This document shows positions 1 through 5,871 of a stretch of 7,295 nt of DNA, one piece after another; the stretch's first letter is position 1, and each line of letters opens with the position of its first letter. The stretch is from Candidatus Competibacteraceae bacterium (GTDB taxonomy: Bacteria; Pseudomonadota; Gammaproteobacteria; Competibacterales; Competibacteraceae), in contig SKOM01000118.1 in assembly GCA_007120095.1 (NCBI GenBank), forward strand, positions 1 to 7,295, read 5' to 3'. The position numbers were made by a program, and so were the translations under genes. The notes under the pieces were generated by a model. That model did no database searches, was not told where the DNA came from, and saw only the letters and a list, made by a program, of their open reading frames with translations.

Positions 1-653
1 GTTTCCGGATCGGCCTGGAACTGAAAGCTGGTCGCAGGTGTACCCAGCAGTTTGATGGCACCGCGTTGACCGGTCATCGCTTGGTGCGCGTGTCCCCAGA
101 TCAGGCCGCGCACTTGCGGATAGCGATCCAAGACCGCAAACAAGGCCTCCGCATTATCCAGCATGAGCGCATCCATCCAATCAATGCCGGCGGGGATCGG
201 ATGATGATGCACAGCGACCAGTGCGGGACGGGTCGGATCGACCGCCAAGTGTTGCTCCAGAACCTCCAGTTCCGTATCAGCGAGATGACCGCCAGCACTA
301 TCCGGCACATACGAATTCAGCATCAGGATTTGCCAGCCACCCAGTAAGATTTCACGGCACCATTGCAACGGCCCCGTGCGAAGTTGAGCGTGCATGGTGT
401 GCGGTTCGTCATGATTGCCCGGCAGGCAGTAAGCCGGTACGCCAAAGTCTTGCAGCACGCCTTGCAGGCGCTCATAAGCCGCTGTCTCATCATGAACCAG
501 ATCGCCGGTGACCAGCAACGCCTCCGGCAATCCATGATGCTGGCGAATATGGGACAGTACTGCGGTCACGTTGGCGTCGACATCCGCACCGCGCATCAAG
601 CGGTGCGGCTCGGCATACCAATGCAGGTCGGTAATCTGAATAATGCGTAACAT
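1..653 (-). CDS. cpdA: 3',5'-cyclic-AMP phosphodiesterase CpdA-like (C-terminus outside window)
   Basis: A calcineurin-type metallophosphoesterase that should hydrolyse cAMP to AMP in the cytoplasm and so lower CRP-cAMP signalling. The ATG is at 653-651 and 217 codons are visible. The metal-site motifs occur in family order: ITDLH (residues 7-11), GDLVHD (50-55), GNHD (79-82), HHHP (149-152) and GHAHQ (187-191). Stretches such as LPGNHD, GWQIL, HHHPIPAG and ATSFQF closely resemble E. coli CpdA as I remember it. CpdA is about 275 residues, so roughly the last 50 should lie left of position 1. No strong Shine-Dalgarno sequence precedes the ATG, but the protein begins right before the first metal motif, which supports this start. 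The gene is divergent from the plus-strand genes starting at 917. A related metallophosphoesterase with another substrate cannot be excluded. Confidence 0.88.
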   Translation of the reverse strand, partial: MLRIIQITDLHWYAEPHRLMRGADVDANVTAVLSHIRQHHGLPEALLVTGDLVHDETAAYERLQGVLQDFGVPAYCLPGNHDEPHTMHAQLRTGPLQWCREILLGGWQILMLNSYVPDSAGGHLADTELEVLEQHLAVDPTRPALVAVHHHPIPAGIDWMDALMLDNAEALFAVLDRYPQVRGLIWGHAHQAMTGQRGAIKLLGTPATSFQFQADPE

Positions 654-678
654 GGACAGTCAAAGCCGAAATTCAAAG

Positions 679-714
679 TTTGCAGAATAACCCGGTTAGC
701 AGACTATCTGCAAA
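679..714. repeat. Inverted repeat upstream of cpdA-like gene
   Basis: TTTGCAGA (679-686) and TCTGCAAA (707-714) are perfect 8-bp inverted arms separated by 20 bp. They lie 26-61 bp upstream of the cpdA-like start codon. A third GCAGA (699-703) sits between them and can also pair with the right arm. This could be an operator or an RNA hairpin in the 5' leader. No regulator is identifiable, and no convincing -35/-10 pair was seen nearby. The rest of 654-916 shows nothing else except the tandem repeat at its end. Confidence 0.35.
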
Positions 715-875
715 TGGTTGTCGTTTGGCGCAGAATGATAATTTGTCTAATAGGTTAACAAGATACAGCACAGCACCGGTCAGCGACTCATGCATGGCAG
801 GGCAGCGATTTTTGGCTAGGGATGGGAGCATCTGTTGCATCCGGGAGCCGGGATAATCCGTAACCATACGCCACA

Positions 876-906
876 CCCTGAAGTAATTCCCTGAAGTAAT
901 TCCCTG
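876..906. repeat. Short tandem repeat, 13-bp unit
   Basis: Two perfect head-to-tail copies of CCCTGAAGTAATT (876-888 and 889-901) are followed by the first five bases of a third (902-906). The repeat ends 10 bp before the ATG at 917, so it occupies the place of the ribosome binding region and leader of that ORF. It is a slippage-type repeat. A change in copy number would move any upstream promoter by 13 bp but would not shift a reading frame. Confidence 0.75.
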
Positions 907-916
907 AGTTTACCCA

Positions 917-1231
917 ATGCCAAATCTATATTTTCGTCACATGTTACCGATACTGCTGTGTCTGATTGTGCTGACCCTGCCCGCGCAGGCCGACGAGCTG
1001 ATTGAGCGCACCTATGCGCCGTTTGCGCAATTGCTGGAGCAGTTTCTGAGCGAGCATGAGCGCGATGACGGCGGGCGTTTGCACAGTCTTGATCAAATCG
1101 AAAAAGAGATTTTGCTCGGGGATGAATTTAAACGCCGGGGCTGGAAAGAAGCGCGGGTGCATTCGCTCAACCCTGAGGCCATGAACGCCCATTTGGAGCT
1201 GTATATCCTATATTCCATCCGCTGTCGCTAA
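917..1231 (+). pseudogene. Exported DUF547-like protein remnant (internally deleted and truncated)
   Basis: A 104-residue ORF with a good Sec signal peptide: hydrophobic MLPILLCLIVLTLPAQA (residues 9-25), with probable cleavage after AQA. The mature part starts like exported DUF547-domain proteins (TYAPFAQLLEQFLSEH). At residue 53 it then jumps to a segment resembling the middle or late part of that domain (SLDQIEKEILLGDEFKRRGWKEARVH). In the family that segment is normally preceded by about 100 residues and followed by a Cys-rich HFAVNCAS-type stretch. Both are missing here, and after RVH the sequence becomes unrelated and stops. I infer an internal deletion plus loss of the C-terminus. No clear Shine-Dalgarno sequence is present. 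It could still be expressed as a small periplasmic protein. The DUF547 match is from memory of the family and is moderately secure at best. Confidence 0.45.
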
Positions 1232-1250
1232 TGGAAGCACTGTTCCCATG

Positions 1251-1278
1251 TTCGGATAATTCATCAAATGGCTATAAT
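1251..1278 (+). promoter_or_regulatory. Possible sigma-70 promoter for the pagL-like gene
   Basis: A perfect TATAAT (1273-1278) lies 16 bp downstream of a weak -35-like TTCGGA (1251-1256, three of six consensus bases). It lies in the AT-rich stretch between the DUF547 remnant and the signal peptide of the lipid A deacylase, about 65 bp before the preferred start at 1345. The -35 is poor, so this is only a candidate. Confidence 0.25.
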
Positions 1279-1344
1279 CCGTGTGGTGGATATGGACGCC
1301 CCTCCATATGTGATTTTGGCTTGTTGCGGTATTGGTTAACAAAC

Positions 1345-1893
1345 ATGTTGATAAACTTTAGATATGCCCAACCTAGTCTGCGGATGGGGTTACTCATAGT
1401 GCTGTTACTCAGCGTAACGGCTGTGGCCGGTGCCGAGCCGTTGATCAGCATACTTGGTGTTCGCAGTGGTGTATCCGACGCCAAAAACGATGAGGATTTT
1501 ACCTTTGTCGAGGTGTTTGCCCGCACCCGCCTGCCTTGGAACGGATCGATCGGCAAGTCATGGTCTTTTGACAGTGCTCTCGAAGCAGGGATCGGTGCAC
1601 TAAGCAGTCGCAACGGAGACACGGGCATGGTCGCCTCAGCAGGGCCGCTGGTTACCGCACGCTTGAGAGACCGTCGCTGGCAGCTCGAATTGGGTATCAA
1701 ACCGACTTGGTTCAGCGAGGATCGCTTTGGGCGCGAGGATTTCGGCGGCCATTTTCACTTCACCAGCCATATTGGCTTCAATTACCGCTTGGATAAACGT
1801 TGGCAGTTGACTTACCGATTACAGCACACCTCTAATGCTGGCATTACCCGACCCAATCCGGGTCTGAACCTGCATATGCTGGCGCTCGACTAG
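1345..1893 (+). CDS. pagL: PagL-like lipid A 3-O-deacylase (acyloxyacyl hydrolase family)
   Basis: An outer-membrane beta-barrel enzyme expected to remove the 3-O-linked acyl chain from lipid A. The frame is open from an ATG at 1231, but that start would put about 50 polar residues before the signal peptide. I prefer ATG 1345 (182 aa), which gives a basic n-region, the hydrophobic run MGLLIVLLLSVTAVAGA (14-30) and a mature start at EPL. ATG 1384 is the alternative. No start has a good Shine-Dalgarno sequence. The family signature is near the C-terminus: the FGGHFHFTSHIGFNYRL strand, then RLQHTSNAGITRPNPGLNL. His161 and Ser163 match the catalytic His126/Ser128 of P. aeruginosa PagL. The position corresponding to Glu140 is Asn175. 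The length suits PagL (about 173-residue precursor). The protein ends HMLALD without the usual terminal aromatic residue, because TAG stops it about one strand-end early. Confidence 0.8.
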   Translation: MLINFRYAQPSLRMGLLIVLLLSVTAVAGAEPLISILGVRSGVSDAKNDEDFTFVEVFARTRLPWNGSIGKSWSFDSALEAGIGALSSRNGDTGMVASAGPLVTARLRDRRWQLELGIKPTWFSEDRFGREDFGGHFHFTSHIGFNYRLDKRWQLTYRLQHTSNAGITRPNPGLNLHMLALD

Positions 1894-1975
1894 TCACTCG
1901 ACTGACCGGGTTGCCATGATTTAAATCCAGCGGACACGCCGCCCGCAATCAACAGACTCCGGGCGACGCTGTCGT

Positions 1976-2149
1976 TCAACGGCGGAAAATAACGAATTCA
2001 CCCTCTTCACCCGAGAACAGACCCGGGCCGGGCGGCATTTCTGTGGCCTGGTGGACTTCGAGCGGCTGATGGGACACCGTCCCACAGCCGACCAGACCGA
2101 GCAACAGTGTGATCACCAGCCCGAGATACGGCCATTGGATTGACGGCAT
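1976..2149 (-). CDS. Small predicted lipoprotein, 57 aa
   Basis: A small gene recognised by its start, signal and spacing. The ATG at 2149-2147 is preceded by AAGGAGG with a 4-nt gap, and the gene ends with TGA at 1978-1976. The product has a short n-region, a hydrophobic stretch YLGLVITLLLGLVGC (residues 8-22) and a lipobox LVGC with Cys22 as the likely lipidated residue. The remaining 35 residues are polar, with a Pro/Gly segment EMPPGPGLFSGEEGEFV near the end. Gly at +2 after Cys (no Asp) suggests sorting to the outer membrane. It lies directly downstream of the porin on the same strand and is probably co-translated with it. Function unknown; an accessory role for the porin is a guess. Its stop faces the pagL-like stop (82 bp apart), so the two units converge. 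Confidence 0.75.
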   Translation of the reverse strand: MPSIQWPYLGLVITLLLGLVGCGTVSHQPLEVHQATEMPPGPGLFSGEEGEFVIFRR

Positions 2150-2153
2150 AATG

Positions 2154-2160
2154 CCTCCTT
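2154..2160 (-). promoter_or_regulatory. Strong ribosome binding site overlapping the porin stop codon
   Basis: Read on the minus strand this is AAGGAGG, a near-perfect anti-16S match, 4 nt before the lipoprotein ATG. Its first two bases are the last two bases of the porin TAA stop (2161-2159). A ribosome terminating on the porin would sit on this site, so translational coupling of the two genes is likely. It also decides the start of the 57-residue ORF. Confidence 0.7.
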
Positions 2161-3484
2161 AGAACCTGACTCTGGCACCGGCCATGCCGATCATCAAATC
2201 GTCAAAGTTGCGTCCGGTACGGTCGAATTCATGATTGCGTACATTCAGATACAAATCGGTTCCCCAGTTATCGATGGTGTGTACCGCTTGCAGACCGTAG
2301 GCGCGCAAACGGTCGCTGGATTGCTGTAGATCATCGGTTTGATGAAAATCAATCGATAATGCCGTCTTACCCGAACGGAAAAAATCTCCCTGATAGCCGA
2401 GTTTGACGTAACGGAATTCGGCGTCCGGGCCGGAACCAATCCGATCCATGCGTCCTGCGGCAATCGTCGCATTCAAGCCCTTGAGCGGTCCCTCGTCGAG
2501 CAGCACCGAAGCGGAGCCTGCGATGAGATCATCGAAAGTCGCCGGCCCCAGGTTAAGCTCGCTGAAATTGGCCCAGCCGGCCATGGCCGCGACATTAGCC
2601 GGTCCGAGTCGGCCCGAATAGTTCAGGGCGACATCGACCGCACCATCATTGACCACAGAGGTACGTAACTGCACCCCTCCGAAACGTGGGGTATCGTAAC
2701 GAATTCGGGTGTCGCGGCCGAAACCGTCCATATTGTCGCTTACATCCAATAAGCGAATGTCCGACAGTTCGCCGCTGTTCTTGTCACGGAAAAACATACC
2801 GCCTCCCATGACTCGTGGATCGGAGTAGCCGGCAACCGCTGTCCCCGAGAGATCCTGCTCGGCAACAAATTCGGTGGCGGTCCAACCCATGCCGAGCCAA
2901 AGTCGGCCTAAACGCTCATGGTCGGCAAAAACCTCAACGCGCCGGTTGCGAAATGCCGACGTATCGGTAGAGCGGCGGTCGAACTGCGAAACCGTGAAGC
3001 TGTTATTGACCCGGAATTCGACTTCCAGAGCCGAACCGATCATCGCACCCGGAGCGGGGCGGGCTTCACCAATGGCCCGGATGCGTGAGGAACTGGCATT
3101 ATTATCGATATTGAATAAACGGCTGCTGTCGCCATCATCGACAATCATTACACCACGGTTGATCTGACCGGAAATACTCAGCTTGACGGCATCATTGCCG
3201 GAGCGGATGGCCCGTTCCGGTGCCAGGGTGGCTTGTTGCTCGCGCTGTGCCGCCTGCTCGCGCCTGAGCGCCTCGATTTCGCGCCGTTGCTCCTGAAGCG
3301 AACGTTCCATGGTTTGGAGTTGGCGTTCCAGTGCGTCGAGGTCTCTGGAATCAAGTCCATTAGCGCTGGCCGGTAAAACCATAACGAGTGCTGCCGCCAG
3401 GGCAGTCATCTGTAGAGGTGAGAGCGACCGAATTCGGTGGCGGTCGGTATCGGGGCGTACTGTGGCCGGGATTAGTGTGCTCAT
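2159..3484 (-). CDS. Outer-membrane porin with N-terminal coiled coil
   Basis: A 441-residue beta-barrel porin for diffusion of small solutes across the outer membrane. The ATG at 3484 is supported by AGGAGA 5 nt upstream. A long, basic n-region precedes the hydrophobic core MTALAAALVMVLPASA (26-41), with probable cleavage before NGLDSRD. Residues about 44-87 are a charged heptad-like helix (ERQLQTMERSLQEQRREIEALRR and onward), which suggests a periplasmic trimeric coiled coil, as in porins that contact the cell wall. From VKLSISGQINRGVMIV (100-115) the sequence alternates polar and hydrophobic residues in barrel style. It includes NNASSSRIR and FRNRRVEVFADHERLGRLWLGMG, and closes with AGARVRF, the terminal Phe being the BAM recognition signal. 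It resembles general Gram-negative porins. Substrate specificity cannot be read. It is followed immediately by the lipoprotein gene. Confidence 0.85.
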   Translation of the reverse strand: MSTLIPATVRPDTDRHRIRSLSPLQMTALAAALVMVLPASANGLDSRDLDALERQLQTMERSLQEQRREIEALRREQAAQREQQATLAPERAIRSGNDAVKLSISGQINRGVMIVDDGDSSRLFNIDNNASSSRIRAIGEARPAPGAMIGSALEVEFRVNNSFTVSQFDRRSTDTSAFRNRRVEVFADHERLGRLWLGMGWTATEFVAEQDLSGTAVAGYSDPRVMGGGMFFRDKNSGELSDIRLLDVSDNMDGFGRDTRIRYDTPRFGGVQLRTSVVNDGAVDVALNYSGRLGPANVAAMAGWANFSELNLGPATFDDLIAGSASVLLDEGPLKGLNATIAAGRMDRIGSGPDAEFRYVKLGYQGDFFRSGKTALSIDFHQTDDLQQSSDRLRAYGLQAVHTIDNWGTDLYLNVRNHEFDRTGRNFDDLMIGMAGARVRF

Positions 3485-3641
3485 TCAGTTCTCCTGGGGT
3501 TGCCTAGTCATCGAACGAATTGTTTTTTGACTTTCCGTAACGCGAAAGCCTGCAACGGTTAATTGGTTTAATCCGCTGAATTACAGATACGTTTTTAACG
3601 ATGACTTGGATGCAACCGGCTGGAAAGAAACACGAGCTTGA

Positions 3642-3670
3642 AGGGCGGTTTGCTGGCGCGAAACCGCCCT
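3642..3670. repeat. GC-rich hairpin, REP-like
   Basis: AGGGCGGTTT (3642-3651) and AAACCGCCCT (3661-3670) form a perfect 10-bp stem around the 9-nt loop GCTGGCGCG. It could act as a transcript end or RNA-stabilising hairpin downstream of the minus-strand operon. Neither strand shows a proper T-tract immediately after it, so it is called a palindromic repeat rather than a terminator. Its sequence is unrelated to the CGTTCCACG family next to it. Confidence 0.6.
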
Positions 3671-3680
3671 ACTATTTTCA

Positions 3681-3708
3681 TCGTTGTTCCACGCGGGAGC
3701 GTACGATA
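3681..3708. repeat. CGTTCCACG-family palindrome, decayed copy A
   Basis: The segment GTTCCACGCGGGAGCGT (3686-3702) followed by ACGATA (3703-3708) matches the perfect copy at 7266-7295. It differs by a missing GGA in the right arm and changes near the centre. The left arm survives, but the hairpin is imperfect. It sits 26 bp left of copy B in the same orientation. Confidence 0.55.
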
Positions 3709-3734
3709 AGACCAAAGGGGTTATGCCCTCTATG

Positions 3735-3760
3735 CGTTCCACCCGGAGCGTGGAACGATA
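3735..3760. repeat. CGTTCCACG-family palindrome, copy B
   Basis: CGTTCCAC (3735-3742) and GTGGAACG (3750-3757) form perfect 8-bp arms, and the sequence runs on into ATA. The right half GGAGCGTGGAACGATA is identical to the copy at the right edge of the window. Only the central few bases differ. Short palindromes of this general type recur between genes in many gammaproteobacterial genomes. Confidence 0.65.
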
Positions 3761-3771
3761 ATGAAACCTAT

Positions 3772-3790
3772 GACGATCAAAGGGGTCGTC
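3772..3790. repeat. Small hairpin with AAAGGGG loop
   Basis: GACGA (3772-3776) and TCGTC (3786-3790) enclose TCAAAGGGG. A related CCAAAGGGGT (3712-3721) follows copy A, so the AAAGGGGT module appears once after each palindrome copy. It begins 17 bp beyond the stop of the large minus-strand gene. A weak terminator is possible. More likely it is part of the repeat cluster. Confidence 0.35.
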
Positions 3791-3807
3791 GGCACGATCA
3801 CCAACCG

Positions 3808-5838
3808 TCAACCACCCGGTTGTGCCTGCCAATCGGTGGTGGGTAATCGATCTGCCCCCCAACTGCGATGCACCGCGTCGATGACGCGCTGCAACTCGTC
3901 TTCAGAGACGGGGGCCAGCGCCCCGCGTTCCAGGGGATCGTAATGAAAGATGTACAGACGTGAGCAGAATTGCTCAAAAGGCAGCGACGCTTCACCGAAG
4001 CGTTCGCCGTGGCCGTTGGTACTGACCTTGACCGCATCGCCCCAGTCCTGACCGCTGTCATTATTGGGATTGAAGAAATACACGCGCATCGTTTGTGAGG
4101 AATCCAAAGCCACGCGCAGTATGGTAATCGCATGCCAGCCGATGAAACGAGCGGCGCTGTCGGTGATGGCGATACCCGCCGGTTGCGGGTGAATAAGCGG
4201 TAAATTGCCATTATAATAAGGATGATAGCTGGCGTAAAAATAGCGCACAAACTCATCCAGCGCGATCAGTTTGCCGGTGGCGACATCGACATTAATCCGA
4301 AAGCCGCGTCCCGACCACCAGCCGTGAAACTCCGGATTAACCCAGCGGTGCGGATCACTGTCACGACCGGCACAGCGGCGGATCATCTCGGCATAAATCC
4401 GATCCAGATGGGGCACGACCAGCGACGATACCGGATCGAGATCAAGCGGCGCGCTGGCGGCCACCCCTGAGAGGCTGGCCATGGAAGAAATCGGCTGGCC
4501 CTCAAAATGGATGATGATTTCATCGTCGCGCGCTGCCCAGGCCACCATTTGCAGCAGGTAGTCCGGGTCGTTATACGACCACATCGACAACGCCCGGGCT
4601 GATTGGCAGGTCGGATTATTGCCCTGCCCTACGCCCAATGGCAGGCCGAGCATGCACAATACGCCGCTGAGCAAACGCGCGCGCGGTGGCACGCTGTCCC
4701 CGTACATCAGCCGCAGACGTTCCTGCGACCAGGCCGACAGGTTTAACCCCAGTTGCCGCCACAGCGCCGGGGCAATCGGCGGTTGATACAAAATGCCGCG
4801 TTCCAATAACAGCGCCAGACCATAGATGGACTGCGCCGTGGCCGGATACACCGCTTCACGAATCAGTGCCTCGACCAACTGCCGATAACACAGCAGGCAG
4901 TCACGACCGGTGGAGGACAGCCCCAGCGATTCGGCCAGCAGATGGTCGTTGTGATCCTGGTCTAACAGATAACGCAGCAGCACGGTGTGGTAAGGCGAAA
5001 CCAGGCCGGTATCGTGCATGGCGCGGGCGCAGCCGGTGGCCTCGTATTGCAGCGCGACGGTGTCCATGTGTTGCAGCCGGGCATGATAAACCTCAATCCC
5101 TGGATCTTCACGACAGGCCTCAGTGGGGCCGAACACACTGCTGACCAGCCGATCAGCGCCCTTGCCGCTGGCACCCAGATCAATGTCGGGGTTATGCTGA
5201 CACAGCGCGATCTGGGTGATCATTTGCTGGATCGGCTCAACCTGGATCGGACGCTGTTTGAGAATCCGCCAGATTTCCTCAATGAGCTTGTCAACAATGT
5301 GCTGGTAGCCGATGCGCAGGGCCAGATGATTCAGCAGCGCCCGCGGTATCTGCGCCAGACGTCCTTGAGTGGCCCGTTCTGCCTCACTGGGTGCGGTGAA
5401 CAGCATACCGAGATTAATCGCCAGCACCTGGGTCAGATAATGGTGCGCCTGTTCGGCGGAAATCAGCGGATGTAAATAGTCGCCGGTCGCCACCGCCAGC
5501 AAGCGCAGTTCGCTAAGCGCCTCGATGACCACGATCTCCGCGTGGCGGCTTTGCAGCGCCTGAGTGGTCAGCGAGGGGACGAGATGCTGTGGTGTGGCCC
5601 AATCCGAGCCGTTAAACAGGCCCGAGGCTTCAAGCGCCTGGACGCGGGATTCCAGCGCCGCACAGCCCCCCTCTTGCAGTAATATTCGCCGGGCCGTGTC
5701 GAGCACCCGATTCATCTTGGCGGGCTTGGCCACGTCCAGCGTATCGGCTAAAACCGCAGTCGCTTCATCAAGCTTGGGCAATAAGCCTGGGAGTTTGCCT
5801 GAGCTTGCAGACAGTTCGACAGCGTTGTGATGGGTCAC
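3808..5838 (-). CDS. Unrecognised large protein with papain-like cysteine-hydrolase signature
   Basis: A protein of 676 residues of a family I cannot name. There is no signal peptide or membrane segment, so it is probably cytoplasmic. GTG at 5838 is preferred because TAGG (5849-5846) lies 7 nt upstream. A GTG at 5844 in the same frame is too close to it. The first ~375 residues look mostly helical, with a CLLC pair (Cys314, Cys317). The C-terminal part carries what looks like a papain-fold active site. Gln405 in GVGQGNNPTC lies six residues before Cys411, the papain Gln19-Cys25 spacing. His569 is in FIGWHAITILRV, and Asn590 is in YFFNPNNDSGQDWG, resembling papain's HAV and NSWG segments. I infer a cysteine peptidase, amidase or transglutaminase-like acyltransferase. 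It follows the ATP-grasp gene after 33 bp, so the two are probably co-transcribed. Substrate unknown. The coding frame is very secure; the enzymatic class is not. Confidence 0.8.
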   Translation of the reverse strand: MTHHNAVELSASSGKLPGLLPKLDEATAVLADTLDVAKPAKMNRVLDTARRILLQEGGCAALESRVQALEASGLFNGSDWATPQHLVPSLTTQALQSRHAEIVVIEALSELRLLAVATGDYLHPLISAEQAHHYLTQVLAINLGMLFTAPSEAERATQGRLAQIPRALLNHLALRIGYQHIVDKLIEEIWRILKQRPIQVEPIQQMITQIALCQHNPDIDLGASGKGADRLVSSVFGPTEACREDPGIEVYHARLQHMDTVALQYEATGCARAMHDTGLVSPYHTVLLRYLLDQDHNDHLLAESLGLSSTGRDCLLCYRQLVEALIREAVYPATAQSIYGLALLLERGILYQPPIAPALWRQLGLNLSAWSQERLRLMYGDSVPPRARLLSGVLCMLGLPLGVGQGNNPTCQSARALSMWSYNDPDYLLQMVAWAARDDEIIIHFEGQPISSMASLSGVAASAPLDLDPVSSLVVPHLDRIYAEMIRRCAGRDSDPHRWVNPEFHGWWSGRGFRINVDVATGKLIALDEFVRYFYASYHPYYNGNLPLIHPQPAGIAITDSAARFIGWHAITILRVALDSSQTMRVYFFNPNNDSGQDWGDAVKVSTNGHGERFGEASLPFEQFCSRLYIFHYDPLERGALAPVSEDELQRVIDAVHRSWGADRLPTTDWQAQPGG

Positions 5839-5871
5839 ACGCACACCTAGTCGTCAATGAAATCACAGCCA

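Larger units (their letters stand above)
3485..3807. other. Gene-free region with clustered palindromic repeats
   Basis: A 323-bp gap between the porin start and the end of the large unknown gene. The left part (3485-3600) must carry the porin promoter, reading leftward. I found no convincing -35/-10 pair there. The right part (about 3640-3790) holds four hairpin-forming elements, listed separately, which together look like a cluster of REP-type repeats. The short ORFs that can be read through it have no signal peptide, motif or ribosome binding site and are considered spurious. Confidence 0.65.

Noticed and set aside
1272..1700. Minus-strand 142-codon open frame antisense to the pagL-like gene
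   Set aside because: The plus strand has a signal peptide and a PagL signature. The antisense translation shows no motif.
1938..1967. Possible bidirectional terminator between the convergent pagL-like and lipoprotein genes
   Set aside because: CGCCCG and CGGGCG make only a 6-bp stem with a 14-nt loop, and neither side has a T-tract.
3681..3790. CRISPR array
   Set aside because: Only two imperfect palindromic copies with a short gap occur, without regular spacers or cas genes.
3581..3862. Short open frames on both strands through the repeat cluster
   Set aside because: They run through palindromes, have no ribosome binding site or recognisable protein features, and partly overlap the 3' end of the large gene.
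4686..5475. Plus-strand open frames of 152 and 162 codons inside the large unknown gene
   Set aside because: They are antisense to a long frame with strong protein-like composition. Their translations are rich in Arg/Pro/Thr or lack motifs, and neither has a ribosome binding site.
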